Shown: positions 52,556 to 62,500 of the stretch, piece by piece
Layout: each line of letters starts with the position of its first letter
Position numbering within the stretch: the stretch's first letter is position 1
Assembly (NCBI RefSeq): GCF_036227405.1
Contig: NZ_CP109473.1
Coordinates: 1,116,001 to 1,180,000, forward strand
Direction of reading: 5' to 3'
Length of the DNA: 64,000 bases
Source: Streptomyces sp. NBC_01460
Lineage (GTDB): Bacteria > Actinomycetota > Actinomycetes > Streptomycetales > Streptomycetaceae
Position numbers and translations under genes: made by a program
The notes under the pieces: generated by a model
Told to the model about the DNA's origin: nothing
The model's input: only the letters and a program-made list of their open reading frames with translations
The model's database searches: none

Positions 52556-53962
52556 ATGACTGATGTGACATCCACGAAGAGTGCCCGCCGTCCGCACCAC
52601 TGGCGGCGGGACCTGATCGAGCTGGCCGCCCTCTTCACCGCCGTCGCCGTGGCCGACGCGATCGCCAACCTGATCGGGCACCAGCCGGACGGCCCCTATC
52701 TGCTCATCGCCTCGGCCGTGGCCCTGGCCGCCACGGCCGCGTTCCACACCTGGTGGGCACGCCGGCACAGTCACGCACCGCCCCCGAGCCCCGATACCGG
52801 CATCGGCGCCGGTCCGGGGCTCCCCGCCACCGAGGCGGACGCCGATGCCGACGCGGCCGTCGAAACCGTGCTCTGGCGGATGCGGACGACCGTGCGGGAC
52901 GCCCCTGGAACCCTGGCGGCTCTCTGCACCGCTCTCGCCCGTCACCGCGTGGACATCCTCACCCTGCAGACCCACCCGCTGGCCGAGGGCACCGTCGACG
53001 AGTTCCTGCTGCGCGCTCCCGCGGCGCTGCCGGCCCAGCAGCTCACCCGGGAGATCTCCGCCGCCGGCGGATCCTCCACCTGGATCGAGCGCGCGGACGC
53101 GCACGACCTGGTGGACACACCCACTCGGGTCCTCGGCCTCGCCACGCGCACCGCGCTGGACGCCGCCGAACTCCCCCTGGCGCTGCGCCAGCTCCTGGGC
53201 CGGTGCACCATCCACTCGCTGCCCGCCCTGTCGATCACCGGACGCCCCACCGGGGAGAGCGCACCGGTGGAAGGCGTCCTCGAGGACACGGTGATGCGGC
53301 TGCGCGATCCGTCGGGCGGTGTCATCACCGTCGAGCGCCCCTACCTCGCCTTCACACCCACCGAGTTCGCCCGTGCCCGGGCCCTCGTCGAGCTGGACGC
53401 CCGGCTCGGCCCGCGCGTGCCGCGCAGCGAGGACGTCCTCACCCTGCCCGAGGGCAACGAGATCACCGTGCGCCGTGCGGACCGTGACGACCTCGACGCG
53501 GCCCTCGCCCTGCACGGCCGCTGCTCCGAGCGCACCCTCGGCCTGCGGTACCACGGTCCGGTCCGTGACGCCGACCGGTATCTGGACCACCTGCTGAGCC
53601 CCCGGTTCGGCCGCACGCTCGCCGTGCAGACGGCCTCCGGCCGGATGGTGGCCCTCGGCCACCTGCTCTGGGACGGGGACGAGACCGAGGTGGCGCTCCT
53701 CGTCGAGGACGACTGGCAGCGCCGCGGTATCGGTTCCGAACTCCTCGGCCGACTGGTCGCCCTGGCCGTCGAGGCGGGCTGCGAGAGCGTGTACGCCGTG
53801 ACGCAGGCCCACAACACCGGGATGGTGGCCGCCATGCGGGCGCTCTCGCTGCCCCTCGACTACCAGATCGAGGAAGGCACCCTGGTCATCACGGCGCGGC
53901 TGGCCCCTGCACCCGCCCGGCAGTCCGACCGGCCGACGACGACGGAGTCGGCGACCCCGTAG
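52556..53962 (+). CDS. Membrane-anchored ACT-GNAT fusion protein
   Basis: This 468-residue protein has two N-terminal membrane helices (about 21-40 and 47-67), an ACT-like domain (about 105-180, MRTTVRDAPGTLAALCTALA) and a C-terminal GNAT acetyltransferase domain (about 301-455, with the acetyl-CoA site WQRRGIGSELLGRL). ACT domains bind amino acids, so acetyl transfer may be controlled by an amino acid at the membrane. The ATG at 52556 has no strong ribosome site, and the repeated GTCAC/GTGAC sites upstream may be regulatory. Its last 74 bases overlap the convergent PLP-enzyme gene. Function unknown. Confidence 0.85.
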   Translation: MTDVTSTKSARRPHHWRRDLIELAALFTAVAVADAIANLIGHQPDGPYLLIASAVALAATAAFHTWWARRHSHAPPPSPDTGIGAGPGLPATEADADADAAVETVLWRMRTTVRDAPGTLAALCTALARHRVDILTLQTHPLAEGTVDEFLLRAPAALPAQQLTREISAAGGSSTWIERADAHDLVDTPTRVLGLATRTALDAAELPLALRQLLGRCTIHSLPALSITGRPTGESAPVEGVLEDTVMRLRDPSGGVITVERPYLAFTPTEFARARALVELDARLGPRVPRSEDVLTLPEGNEITVRRADRDDLDAALALHGRCSERTLGLRYHGPVRDADRYLDHLLSPRFGRTLAVQTASGRMVALGHLLWDGDETEVALLVEDDWQRRGIGSELLGRLVALAVEAGCESVYAVTQAHNTGMVAAMRALSLPLDYQIEEGTLVITARLAPAPARQSDRPTTTESATP

Positions 53963-55178
53963 GGCGCGCCGTCGACGTCCCGGCCGCTGCCCCGGACCGC
54001 ACCGGCGGAACAGCGCTTCGGTCGCTGAGCGCCTGACAGAGATCGGCCCAGAGGTCCTCGACGTCCTCCAGACCGACCGACATGCGCAGCAGTCGGTCGC
54101 CGACACCCGCGGCCCTCCGGTCTCCCTCACCCACGATGCGGTGGCTGATGGAGGCCGGATGCTGGATGAGCGTGTCCACGCTGCCGAGACTCACGGCCGG
54201 GGTGATCAGCCGGACCCCGGCGATGATCCGGTGGGGGTCGCCGAACACCTCGAACGACACCATGGCGCCGCCGATCTCCGGGTAGTGCACCCGCGCGACC
54301 CGGGGGTCGGCCGAGAGCCTGCGGGCCAGTTCCGCGGCGGACGAGGACGCGGCCCTGATGCGTACCGGCAGGGTGGACAGCCCGCGCAGCAGCAGGTAGC
54401 CGGCCATCGGGTGCAGCACACCCCCTGTGGCGAACCGCACCTGCCGCAGGGTCGCGGCGAACTCCTCGTCGCAGGCGACGACACCGCCCATCACATCGCC
54501 GTGCCCGCCCAGGTACTTGGTGGCGCTGTGCAGGACGATCCGCGCGCCGTGTTCGAGAGGCCGCTGGAGCACGGGCGTGGCGAAGGTGTTGTCGACGAGG
54601 AGGGGTACCGCACCGCAGGAGTGCGCCACAGCCCTGATGTCGAGCTCGGCCAGTGTCGGGTTGGCGGGCGTCTCGACCATCACCAGCCCCGTGTCCGGGC
54701 GGATCGCGTCGGCGATGCCCGCCGGGTCCGTCCACGTCACCTCGGTGCCCAGCAGGCCGGCGCCCAGGAGGTGGTCGCTGCAGCCGTAGAGGGGGCGCAC
54801 CGCGACCACGTGGCGCAGCCCCAGGCTCGCGCGGGCCAGCAGGACAGCGGTGAACGCCGCCATTCCGCTGGCGAAGGCCACCGCGCTCCCGGCCCCCTCC
54901 AGCCGGGCCAGCGCCGTCTCGAAGCGGGCGGTCGTCGGGTTGTCCAGCCGTGCGTACACGGGCGGGCCGTCGGGCCTGGCCCCCGTGGCGGCGAAGGCGT
55001 CGATGCGCGCGGCCTCGCCCCGGGAGTCGTACGAGGGGTAGGTGGTGGACAGGTCGATCGGGGCGGCGTGCAGACCGAGAGAGGCGAGATCGTCGCGTCC
55101 GGCGTGCACGGCTTCGGTGGCGAGGGCCCTGGACCGGAAGGAGGGCTGGGATGTCAGCGAGGAGGCTTCGGTGTCCAT
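53889..55178 (-). CDS. Cys/Met metabolism PLP-dependent enzyme (trans-sulfuration family)
   Basis: This 429-residue enzyme belongs to the family of cystathionine gamma-lyase/synthase and methionine gamma-lyase. Visible features are AVHAGRDD and YARLDNPTT (phosphate-binding), the PLP-stacking Tyr region AVRPLYGCSDHLL, VDNTFATPVLQ, and the PLP lysine in HSATKYLGGHGD (about residue 214). The C-terminus carries about 25 extra low-complexity residues. An Lrp regulator is divergent, as in methionine gamma-lyase loci, which suggests breakdown of a sulfur amino acid rather than synthesis. Exact reaction unproven. Confidence 0.88.
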   Translation of the reverse strand: MDTEASSLTSQPSFRSRALATEAVHAGRDDLASLGLHAAPIDLSTTYPSYDSRGEAARIDAFAATGARPDGPPVYARLDNPTTARFETALARLEGAGSAVAFASGMAAFTAVLLARASLGLRHVVAVRPLYGCSDHLLGAGLLGTEVTWTDPAGIADAIRPDTGLVMVETPANPTLAELDIRAVAHSCGAVPLLVDNTFATPVLQRPLEHGARIVLHSATKYLGGHGDVMGGVVACDEEFAATLRQVRFATGGVLHPMAGYLLLRGLSTLPVRIRAASSSAAELARRLSADPRVARVHYPEIGGAMVSFEVFGDPHRIIAGVRLITPAVSLGSVDTLIQHPASISHRIVGEGDRRAAGVGDRLLRMSVGLEDVEDLWADLCQALSDRSAVPPVRSGAAAGTSTARPTGSPTPSSSAGRTAGRVQGPAAP

Positions 55179-55237
55179 GTCACCAGACTGAACAGTGACC
55201 GGCCGGAGGCGCCCGTGTCCCGTGCTACGTTCGCGCG

Positions 55238-55768
55238 ATGCCTGAATCAGTCGCACTGGATCCGGTCGACCTGCATATTCTGCGCCTCCTGCAGAACGAT
55301 GCCCGGACGACGTACCGGGAGCTCGCCGCCGAAGTCGGAGTGGCACCGTCCACCTGCCTGGACCGCGTGGCACGGCTGCGTCGCTCGGGCGTGATCCTCG
55401 GGCACCGGCTCCGGCTCGATCCGGCACGGCTCGGCCGCGGCCTGGAGGCGCTGCTGCTGGTGCAGGTCCGGCCGCACCGCAGGGAACTCATCGGGCCCTT
55501 CGTCGAACGGATCAGGGCGCTGCCGGAGTCGCGGGCGTTCTTCCATCTCACCGGGCCCGACGACTACCTGGTTCATGTGGCCGTCGGTGACCCGACCGAT
55601 CTGCAGCGTCTGGTGCTCGACGAGTTCACCTCACGCCGCGAGGTGGCACGCGTCGAGACCCGGCTGATCTTCCAGCAGTGGGAGTGCGGCCCGCTGATGC
55701 CGCCCACGACGGGCGCGCGGCAGCCCGCCGACACCCCGGACGCCCGCCCCGGCCCCTCGGCTTCTTGA
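55238..55768 (+). CDS. Lrp/AsnC-family regulator, divergent from the PLP enzyme
   Basis: This 176-residue protein has an N-terminal AsnC-type HTH (ILRLLQNDARTTYRELAAEVGVAPSTCLDRVARL, quoted in part as RTTYRELAAEVGVAPSTCLD; residues 10-45) and a C-terminal RAM domain, followed by about 20 disordered residues. Divergence from a Cys/Met PLP enzyme resembles the mdeR-mdeA arrangement, so it probably activates that gene in response to an amino acid. Confidence 0.9.
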   Translation: MPESVALDPVDLHILRLLQNDARTTYRELAAEVGVAPSTCLDRVARLRRSGVILGHRLRLDPARLGRGLEALLLVQVRPHRRELIGPFVERIRALPESRAFFHLTGPDDYLVHVAVGDPTDLQRLVLDEFTSRREVARVETRLIFQQWECGPLMPPTTGARQPADTPDARPGPSAS

Positions 55769-55835
55769 GCCTCTCCCCCGGGGAGAAAGCCTTTTCCCCG
55801 TGACGTGAGGGCCTCCGCCGTACGAGGATGTCCAC

Positions 55836-57524
55836 ATGTCAGACACATCGAGCAGCGCACTGCCGCGCCAGGTCGCCGACGCCTACGTCGACGCATACAT
55901 CGAACTCGACCCGATCACCGGTACCTATCTCGGTGTCGCGGAAAGCTCTCGCCGGCTGCCCGATTTCTCGCCCGCAGGTCAGGAGGCCGTGGCCGGCCTC
56001 ATCCGCAGGACGCTCGTCGAACTCGACGCCGCGGAGCGGGTACCGGGTGCGGACACCGACGAGGAAAGGCGTTGCGCGCGACTGCTGCGGGAACGCCTGA
56101 ACGCCGAACTCGCCGTCCACGAGGCCGAGGAGGGGCTGCGGGCCGTCTCCAACATCCACTCCCCGGCGCACAGTCTCCGTGACGTGTTCTCGGCGACGCC
56201 GACGGCGACGGACGAGGACTGGGCCGCCGTCGTGGACCGCCTGCGCGCGGTTCCGGCCGCGCTGGAGGGGTATCGCGCCTCGCTCGCGCTCGGTCTGGAG
56301 CGCAAGCTGTACGGCGGTCCGCGCCCGGCCGCGACGTTCATCGGACAGCTGGGCACCTGGGCCGGGGAGGGCGAAGGCCCCGGATTCTTCCAGGACTTCG
56401 CGGCCGGTGGGCCCGCGGCACTGCGCACGGAGCTGGGCGAGGCGGCCGGGCAGGCCGCCGCGGCCCTGGTCACGCTGAGGGACTGGATGAGGGAGGTGTA
56501 CGCCCCCGCGATCGAGGGCGCCCCCGACACCGTGGGCCGCGAGCGCTACGCCCGCTGGGCCCGCCAGTTCAACGGCACGGACCTGGATCTCGACGAGGCG
56601 TACGCCTACGGCTGGTCCGAATACCACCGGCTGCTGGCCGAGATGAAGACCGAGGCCGACAAGGTCCTTCCTGGTGCGGGCCCCTGGGAGGCGCTCGCCC
56701 ACCTCGATGTGCACGGCAAGCACATCGAGGGCGTGGAGGAGGTACGGGTGTGGCTGCAGAGCCTGATGGACGAAGCCATCGAGGCGCTCGACGGCACCCA
56801 CTTCGCGCTCGCCGAGCGGGTACGGAAGGTGGAGTCCCGGATCGCTCCCCCGGGCGGTGCCGCCGCTCCGTACTACTCCGGCCCCTCCGAGGACTTCTCG
56901 CGCCCCGGCCGTACCTGGCTGCCCACCATGGGCGAGACCCGTTTCCCGGTGTACGACCTGGTGTCCACCTGGTACCACGAGGGGGTGCCGGGCCACCATC
57001 TGCAGATCGCGCAGTGGACCCACGTGGCGGACAGCCTCTCCCGGTACCAGGCGTCGATCGGCCACGTCAGCGCCAATGCCGAGGGCTGGGCGCTGTACGC
57101 GGAGCGGCTCATGGACGAGCTGGGCTTCCTGCCCGACGCCGAGCGCCGGATCGGTTACCTGGACGCGCAGATGATGCGTGCCTGCCGGGTGATCGTGGAC
57201 ATCGGCATGCACCTGGAGCTGGAGATCCCGGCGGACTCGCCGTTCCATCCGGGCGAGCGCTGGACGCCGGACCTGGCCCAGGAGTTCTTCGGCAGCCACA
57301 GCGGCCGGCCGGCCGACTTCGTGGAGAGCGAGCTGACCCGCTATCTGTCGATGCCGGGCCAGGCCATCGGCTACAAGCTGGGCGAGCGTGCCTGGCTGCT
57401 GGGCCGGGAGAACGCCCGGAAGGCGCACGGCGACGCGTTCGACCTGAAGGCCTGGCACATGGCGGCCCTGTCGCAGGGGTCGCTCGGTCTGGACGACCTG
57501 GTGGACGAGCTGTCCAAGCTCTGA
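55836..57524 (+). CDS. DUF885 family protein (putative metallopeptidase)
   Basis: This 562-residue cytosolic protein belongs to DUF885, whose members resemble zinc-dependent carboxypeptidases or dipeptidases. The metal motif is YHEGVPGHHLQ (HEGxxGH, His about 381), with a downstream GWALYAERLMDELGF that supplies further ligands (Glu about 408). No signal peptide is present. It is followed by a terminator and an ATP-grasp gene. Confidence 0.86.
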   Translation: MSDTSSSALPRQVADAYVDAYIELDPITGTYLGVAESSRRLPDFSPAGQEAVAGLIRRTLVELDAAERVPGADTDEERRCARLLRERLNAELAVHEAEEGLRAVSNIHSPAHSLRDVFSATPTATDEDWAAVVDRLRAVPAALEGYRASLALGLERKLYGGPRPAATFIGQLGTWAGEGEGPGFFQDFAAGGPAALRTELGEAAGQAAAALVTLRDWMREVYAPAIEGAPDTVGRERYARWARQFNGTDLDLDEAYAYGWSEYHRLLAEMKTEADKVLPGAGPWEALAHLDVHGKHIEGVEEVRVWLQSLMDEAIEALDGTHFALAERVRKVESRIAPPGGAAAPYYSGPSEDFSRPGRTWLPTMGETRFPVYDLVSTWYHEGVPGHHLQIAQWTHVADSLSRYQASIGHVSANAEGWALYAERLMDELGFLPDAERRIGYLDAQMMRACRVIVDIGMHLELEIPADSPFHPGERWTPDLAQEFFGSHSGRPADFVESELTRYLSMPGQAIGYKLGERAWLLGRENARKAHGDAFDLKAWHMAALSQGSLGLDDLVDELSKL

Positions 57525-57531
57525 TGCCGTC

Positions 57532-57567
57532 GGTGCCGGGGCGTGCGCGGACGCGCGCCCCGGCACC
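57532..57567. terminator. Terminator after the DUF885 gene
   Basis: GGTGCCGGGGCG (57532-57543) pairs perfectly with its complement at 57556-57567, and begins 7 bases after the stop. Confidence 0.82.
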
Positions 57568-57611
57568 GCGCCATCCTCTTCCCCTCCCGCGGCCCGAAGG
57601 ACGAACTCCGC

Positions 57612-58487
57612 ATGACTGACCCCGGATTCCTGTTCTGCCAGGACCCGCTGCGGCCGCGGCAACCGGATCCCCAGTTCGCCCAGGAGGCGGCCGCCGCCCG
57701 GCGGGCCGGCGCGCGGATCGTCCTGGTCGACCACGACGCGCTGCTGGCCGGGGACGCCGAGACGGCCGTCGGCCGGGCCGCGCGGGACTCGGGGCCGTAC
57801 TGGTACCGGGGCTGGATGATCCCGTCCGCCCGCTACGAGGACCTGGAGCAGGCCCTCCTCGCCCGTGGCTGCTCCCTCCTCACCGATGCCTCCGCGTACC
57901 GCACGGCGCACGAACTCCCCGGTTGGTACGAGACGTTCGCCGGTCTCACCCCGCGCAGCGTCTGGCGGGACGTGCCGTCCGGAGCGGCCCTCCCGGATCC
58001 CGCCGTCCCGGTCGGCCTCGCCTCGGTTCTCGGGTCGGGGCCCGGCATCGTCAAGGACTACGTGAAGTCCCGTAAGCACGAGTGGCACGAGGCGTGCTTC
58101 GTGCCGGACCTCGGGGACTCCGGCCGTCTCGCGGACGTCGTCGGCCGGTTCGTCGAACTGCAGGGGGACTTCCTGGACGGCGGGCTGGTGCTGCGCGCGT
58201 ACGAGCGGTTCGTGCCGGGCGGTGAGGCACGGGTGTGGTGGGTGGGCGGCGAGGCCGTGCGGGTGACCGCCCATCCGGACACGCCCGGCCGGCTCCCGGC
58301 GCCCGGACTCGGCACCGTCGGCGTGGCCGTGCGCGCCCTCGGCTGCCGATGGGTGACCACCGACATGGCGCTCCGGGAGGACGGGGAGTGGCGGGTGGTG
58401 GAGGTCGGGGACGGCCAGGTCAGCGGCCTGCCCGACGGAGACGACGGCGAGGACCTGTTCGCCGCGCTGCTGAGGAGCCGATCCTGA
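57612..58487 (+). CDS. ATP-grasp domain protein (R2K-like clade)
   Basis: This 291-residue protein has an N-terminal region (FLFCQDPLRPRQPDPQF) and a C-terminal ATP-grasp-like domain with IVKDYVKSRKHEWHEACFV, LRAYERFVPGGEARVWWV and VTTDMALREDGEWRVVEVGDGQVSGL. The pattern resembles the R2K clade of ATP-grasp proteins, which are thought to modify peptides or proteins by forming an amide bond. GAAGGACG precedes the ATG at 57612. Substrate unknown. No obvious peptide-precursor gene is next to it. Confidence 0.75.
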   Translation: MTDPGFLFCQDPLRPRQPDPQFAQEAAAARRAGARIVLVDHDALLAGDAETAVGRAARDSGPYWYRGWMIPSARYEDLEQALLARGCSLLTDASAYRTAHELPGWYETFAGLTPRSVWRDVPSGAALPDPAVPVGLASVLGSGPGIVKDYVKSRKHEWHEACFVPDLGDSGRLADVVGRFVELQGDFLDGGLVLRAYERFVPGGEARVWWVGGEAVRVTAHPDTPGRLPAPGLGTVGVAVRALGCRWVTTDMALREDGEWRVVEVGDGQVSGLPDGDDGEDLFAALLRSRS

Positions 58488-58571
58488 ACGCGGTCGGCCC
58501 CGGCACCTGATGCCCTTCGCCACGCTCTTCGACGACGTGCCCCGGACGCGTGGACCGGGACCGGACCGGGC

Positions 58572-59057
58572 TCAGCAGCCGCAGTCGTCGGTGCCGGCGG
58601 GCACCGTGAGCGGGTCGGCGGTGCGCCGGGCGGGCCCCTCCCAGGTCTCGAAGGCGAACCCCTCCCGCACCCAGTACTCGAATCCGCCGAGCATCTCCTT
58701 GACCTGATAGCCGAGTTCGGCGAGCGCCAGGGCGGCCCGGGTCGCTCCGTTGCATCCCGGCCCCCAGCAGTAGGTGACCACGGGCAGGGCCGGGTCGAGG
58801 AGTCCGGCCGCCTGCTCCGCGATGAGGGCGGTCGGCAGGTGCACCGCACCGGGGACGTGCCCCTGGTCCCAGGACGCGGTGGACCGGGAGTCCAGCACGA
58901 CGAACCCGGGGTCGCCGTCGGCCTCCAGGGCAGCCGCCACGTCGGACACGTCCGCGTGGACGGCGAGTGAGGCAGCGAAGTACGCCGCGGCGGCTGCGGG
59001 AGGGGCGGGCGGCACCCGGAGGACCGAGTTGGCCGTGATGACGTTCTGTGAGTTCAT
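58572..59057 (-). CDS. Rhodanese-domain sulfurtransferase
   Basis: This 161-residue protein has one rhodanese domain: VVLDSRSTASWDQGHVPGAVHLP and the active-site loop YCWGPGCNGATR with the persulfide-forming cysteine (about residue 104). The last five residues are DDCGC, a cysteine pair that may be a metal or redox site. It transfers sulfane sulfur; acceptor unknown. It is divergent from an Lrp regulator. The start MNSQNVI at 59057 has no visible ribosome site, so a leaderless transcript is possible. Confidence 0.88.
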   Translation of the reverse strand: MNSQNVITANSVLRVPPAPPAAAAAYFAASLAVHADVSDVAAALEADGDPGFVVLDSRSTASWDQGHVPGAVHLPTALIAEQAAGLLDPALPVVTYCWGPGCNGATRAALALAELGYQVKEMLGGFEYWVREGFAFETWEGPARRTADPLTVPAGTDDCGC

Positions 59058-59151
59058 GACCAGAAATCTACGGTCGACTCCCCCTCGCCAGAAGGAGTGA
59101 TCCCCGGCACATCGCTTGATCGGCAGGGGGCTTCCCCTGTTGTGTGACCCC

Positions 59152-59598
59152 ATGACCGAGTATTCCCCGGACGCCACGGACTGGCGCATCCTCGATGTCC
59201 TCCAGCGCGACGGACGTGCGACCTTCGCCGAGCTGGCCCGCGCCGTGGCGATGTCCCCGAGCGCCGTCACCGAGCGGGTACGCCGCCTCGAGGAGGCGGG
59301 GGTGATCAGCGGGTACGCCGCGGTGGTGGACCCGGAGCGGCTGGGGCTGCCGATCCTCGCCCTCGTGCGGCTGCGCTATCCGAACGGCAACTACAAGCCG
59401 TTCCACGACCTGACCGACACGACGCCCGAGATCGTGGAGGCCCACCATGTGACCGGCGACGACTGTTTCGTCCTGAAGGTGAACGCCAGGTCGATGCGTC
59501 ATCTGGAGGAGGTCACGGGGAGGATCGGCGCCCTCGGTTCCGTGACCACCAGCGTCGTCTACTCCTCGCCCCTCCCCCGTCGGGCGGTCAGCCGCTGA
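59152..59598 (+). CDS. Lrp/AsnC-family regulator, divergent from the rhodanese gene
   Basis: This 148-residue protein has the AsnC HTH (WRILDVLQRDGRATFAELARAV, in part DGRATFAELARAVAMSPSAV; residues 9-45) and a RAM effector domain. It is divergent from the rhodanese gene across 94 bases and probably regulates it. Its last 11 bases overlap the convergent sbcC stop. Confidence 0.9.
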   Translation: MTEYSPDATDWRILDVLQRDGRATFAELARAVAMSPSAVTERVRRLEEAGVISGYAAVVDPERLGLPILALVRLRYPNGNYKPFHDLTDTTPEIVEAHHVTGDDCFVLKVNARSMRHLEEVTGRIGALGSVTTSVVYSSPLPRRAVSR

Positions 59599-62500
59599 GC
59601 GTGCCGGCCGCCCGGTGGACCACCGCCGATCCGTGCCGTTCCTTCACCACTTCGAGCTGGGCGGGGATGCGCCGGCGCAGGTCGGCCACGTGGCTGACGA
59701 TGCCGACGCTGCGGTCGCGTTCGCGCAGCGAGTCGAGGACGTCGAGGACCTCGTCCAGCGTCTGGTCGTCCAGGCTGCCGAAGCCCTCGTCGATGAAGAG
59801 CGTGTCCAGCCGTACACCGCCCGCCTCGTCCGTCACCACGTCGGCGAGGCCGAGGGCCAGGGCGAGCGAGGCGAAGAAGGTCTCCCCGCCGGACAGCGTG
59901 GCCGTGTCACGCTCCCGGCCCGTCCAGGAGTCGACGACGTGCAGGCCGAGCCCCGCCCTGCGGCCCCCACTGCGCTCGTCGGAGTGGACCAGCGTGTAGC
60001 GGCCCGACGACATCCGCTGCAGGCGGGCCGTCGCCGCGGCCGCCACCTGTTCGAGGCGGGCGGCCAGGACGTACGCCTCGAGTCGCATCTTGCGCTCGTT
60101 GTCCGCGGAGGTGCCCGCGGTCAGGCCGGCGAGGCGGGCCACCCTCTCGTACTCCTGGAGCCGTGGCCCCAGGGCGCGCACCTCGTCCTCTGCGCGGCGC
60201 GAGAGCCTGCCGAGCTCCGCGCCACGGTCCCGCGCGGCGTCGTGCACGGCGGCGCTGTCCCTCAGCTCCCTCGCGGCCAGGTCGTACGCCGTCCGCGCCG
60301 CGTCGGGCGTGGCGGCCGGGCGCTCGGCGGCGGCGCGGGCGTCCTCCTCCGCGAGCCGGTCGGCGACCGCCGCGGCCTCCGTCTGCCAGGCATCGATACG
60401 GTGCTGGAGCTCCCGCTGCGCGGTGTCGCCGAGGAGCTTCGCGGCGGCTGCCCGCGGGGTGTCGAACCCCGCCCGGAAGGCGGCGTCGGCGAGCCTGCCG
60501 TCGGCCTCCTTGAGCCGCTCCGCCGCGTCCTGCTCGGCGCGCAGCGCCTCGGAGGCGGCCGCGAGCAGGCCGGCACGGCGTTCGAGCAGCGCGGCGTGCT
60601 CGGCCACGGAGGCACAGGCGCCACGGGCCGTGGCCAGATCGGCCTCCAGCCCGGCCTGCTCACGGTCGAGCGCTTCCCGCTGCGAGGTGCGGGCGGCCGC
60701 GCGCCGTTCCGCCTGCTGCCGGTCGTCGACACGGCCGAGGTGCTCACGCTCGGCGGTGGCGAGGGCCTCCCTGGCCGCGTGCGTTCCCGCGGCCAGGCGG
60801 TGGGCGTCCGCGTGGTCCCGGGTCAACCGGTCGACGGCCTCCTGGAGCCGGGCGACGGAGACCTGGGCCGGGTCCGGCGGCCCGGACGTGCCGGGAGCGC
60901 CGGAAGCGCCGGGTCCGTCCGCCGCCGGGTCCGCCGGGTCCTCCGCCGACTCCGCCCGCGCCGCCATGAGCCGTTCTCGCAGGACGCCGAGCTCGTTCTC
61001 CGCGTCGGCACGGGCCCGGTCGGCACGCTGGTGCGCACCGAGTGCCTGCTCCTCCGTGGCCCGGTCCACATGGCCGGCTTCCGCGCGGGCGGGCTCCGGG
61101 TGCTCGGCCGAGCCGCACACCGTGCAGGCCTCGCCGTCGACGAGCCGTCCGGCCAGCTCCGCCGCGATGCCGCGCAGCCGCTGCTCCCGGAGTGCCAGCC
61201 ACGTCTCGTGCGCTTCCACGGCACACTCACGCGCGGCGGTGAGGGTCGCGGCCGCGGTCTCCTCCTGTGCGGCGAGCGCGTCGCGCCGACGGGCCGCCTC
61301 CAGCCTCCTGCGGGCGGGGGCGAGCCGGCCGGCCAGTTGCTCCGCGCGGGTCGCCGCGTCCTGTCCCGCCTCGACGTGCTCCCTGAGGCGGCGGTGGGTG
61401 GCGTCCCATCCGGCCAGCCATTCCGTCGCCTCCAGGATCAGTTCGTCGTCGGAGCGGGACTGCCTCTCCAGGCCGGCCCGCTCGGCGTCGATCTCCCTGC
61501 TGCGCCGTTCGGCGCGACGTGCCGCGCCGAGTCCGCCCAGTTCCGCCCGGAGCCCCCGTTCTCTCGCGGCGAGCTGTTCGAAGCCCGCCTGGGCCAGTTC
61601 CGGGGGCAGCGCGGCACAGGACCGCTCGCGGGCCCCGGCAGCCGCTCGGTGGGACCGCTCGGCCTCGTCGCGCAGGTCGAGCGCGGGGGCGACCAGGTCC
61701 GCCTTGCGCGCGCGGGTCAGCTGTTCGTGGCAGCGGTCGCGTTCCGCGCGGCGGTCCTCCAGCCCGGCGGCACGACGGCGGGTCTCCTCGTAACGCTGCT
61801 GGAGCCGGTCGAGTTCACGCTCGGCCTCGAGCCTCCGGCGTGCGGCGGCGCTCCGCTCCTCCGCCCCGGCCAGGACACAGCGGGCGATGTCGAGCCGCTC
61901 CAGGGCGCCGCTGCGCGCGACGGCGGCCCATTGCAGGACGCCCTCCGCGAGACCGGGCTCCCCGGGCCGCGTCTCGGGCAGCTCCACCTCGTCCGCCGCC
62001 GGACCGGCCGCCTGCGCGATGCGCTGGGCGAGCGCGAGGACCTGCTCGTCCCCGGCCTTGACCCGGGCTTCGGCCGCCCGTCGCTGTTCGGCGAGCCGTT
62101 CCTCGACGGCCGCGAAGCGACGGGTGTCGAAGAGCCTGCCGAGCAGCCTTCCGCGTGCCTCCGCGTCGGCGCGGAGGAACCGTGCGAAGTCGCCCTGCGG
62201 CAGCAGCACCACCTGGCAGAACTGCTCCCGGCTCATCCCGAGGAGGCCGCCGATCTCCTCACCGATCTCCTGGTGGGACCGGCTGAGCGCCTTCCAGCCG
62301 TGCTCGGGGTCGTGCTCGCGCAACCAGCTCTGCGCCTTCTCCGTCGTGAAGCCGCCGCCCCTCTTCTTGGGGCGGGGCTGCGCGGGCCGCCGGGTCACTT
62401 CGAGGCGGCGCCCCCCGACGGTCAGCTCCAGCCGCACCTCGGTCGGCAAATCCACCGGGGCGTGGTCGCTGCGCAGCGAGGTGCCGGGGCTCTGCCGGGC

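Noticed and set aside
50034..52571. 845-codon minus-strand open frame
   Set aside because: It is antisense to the MocR regulator and phoD, with no recognisable domain and shadow-type composition.
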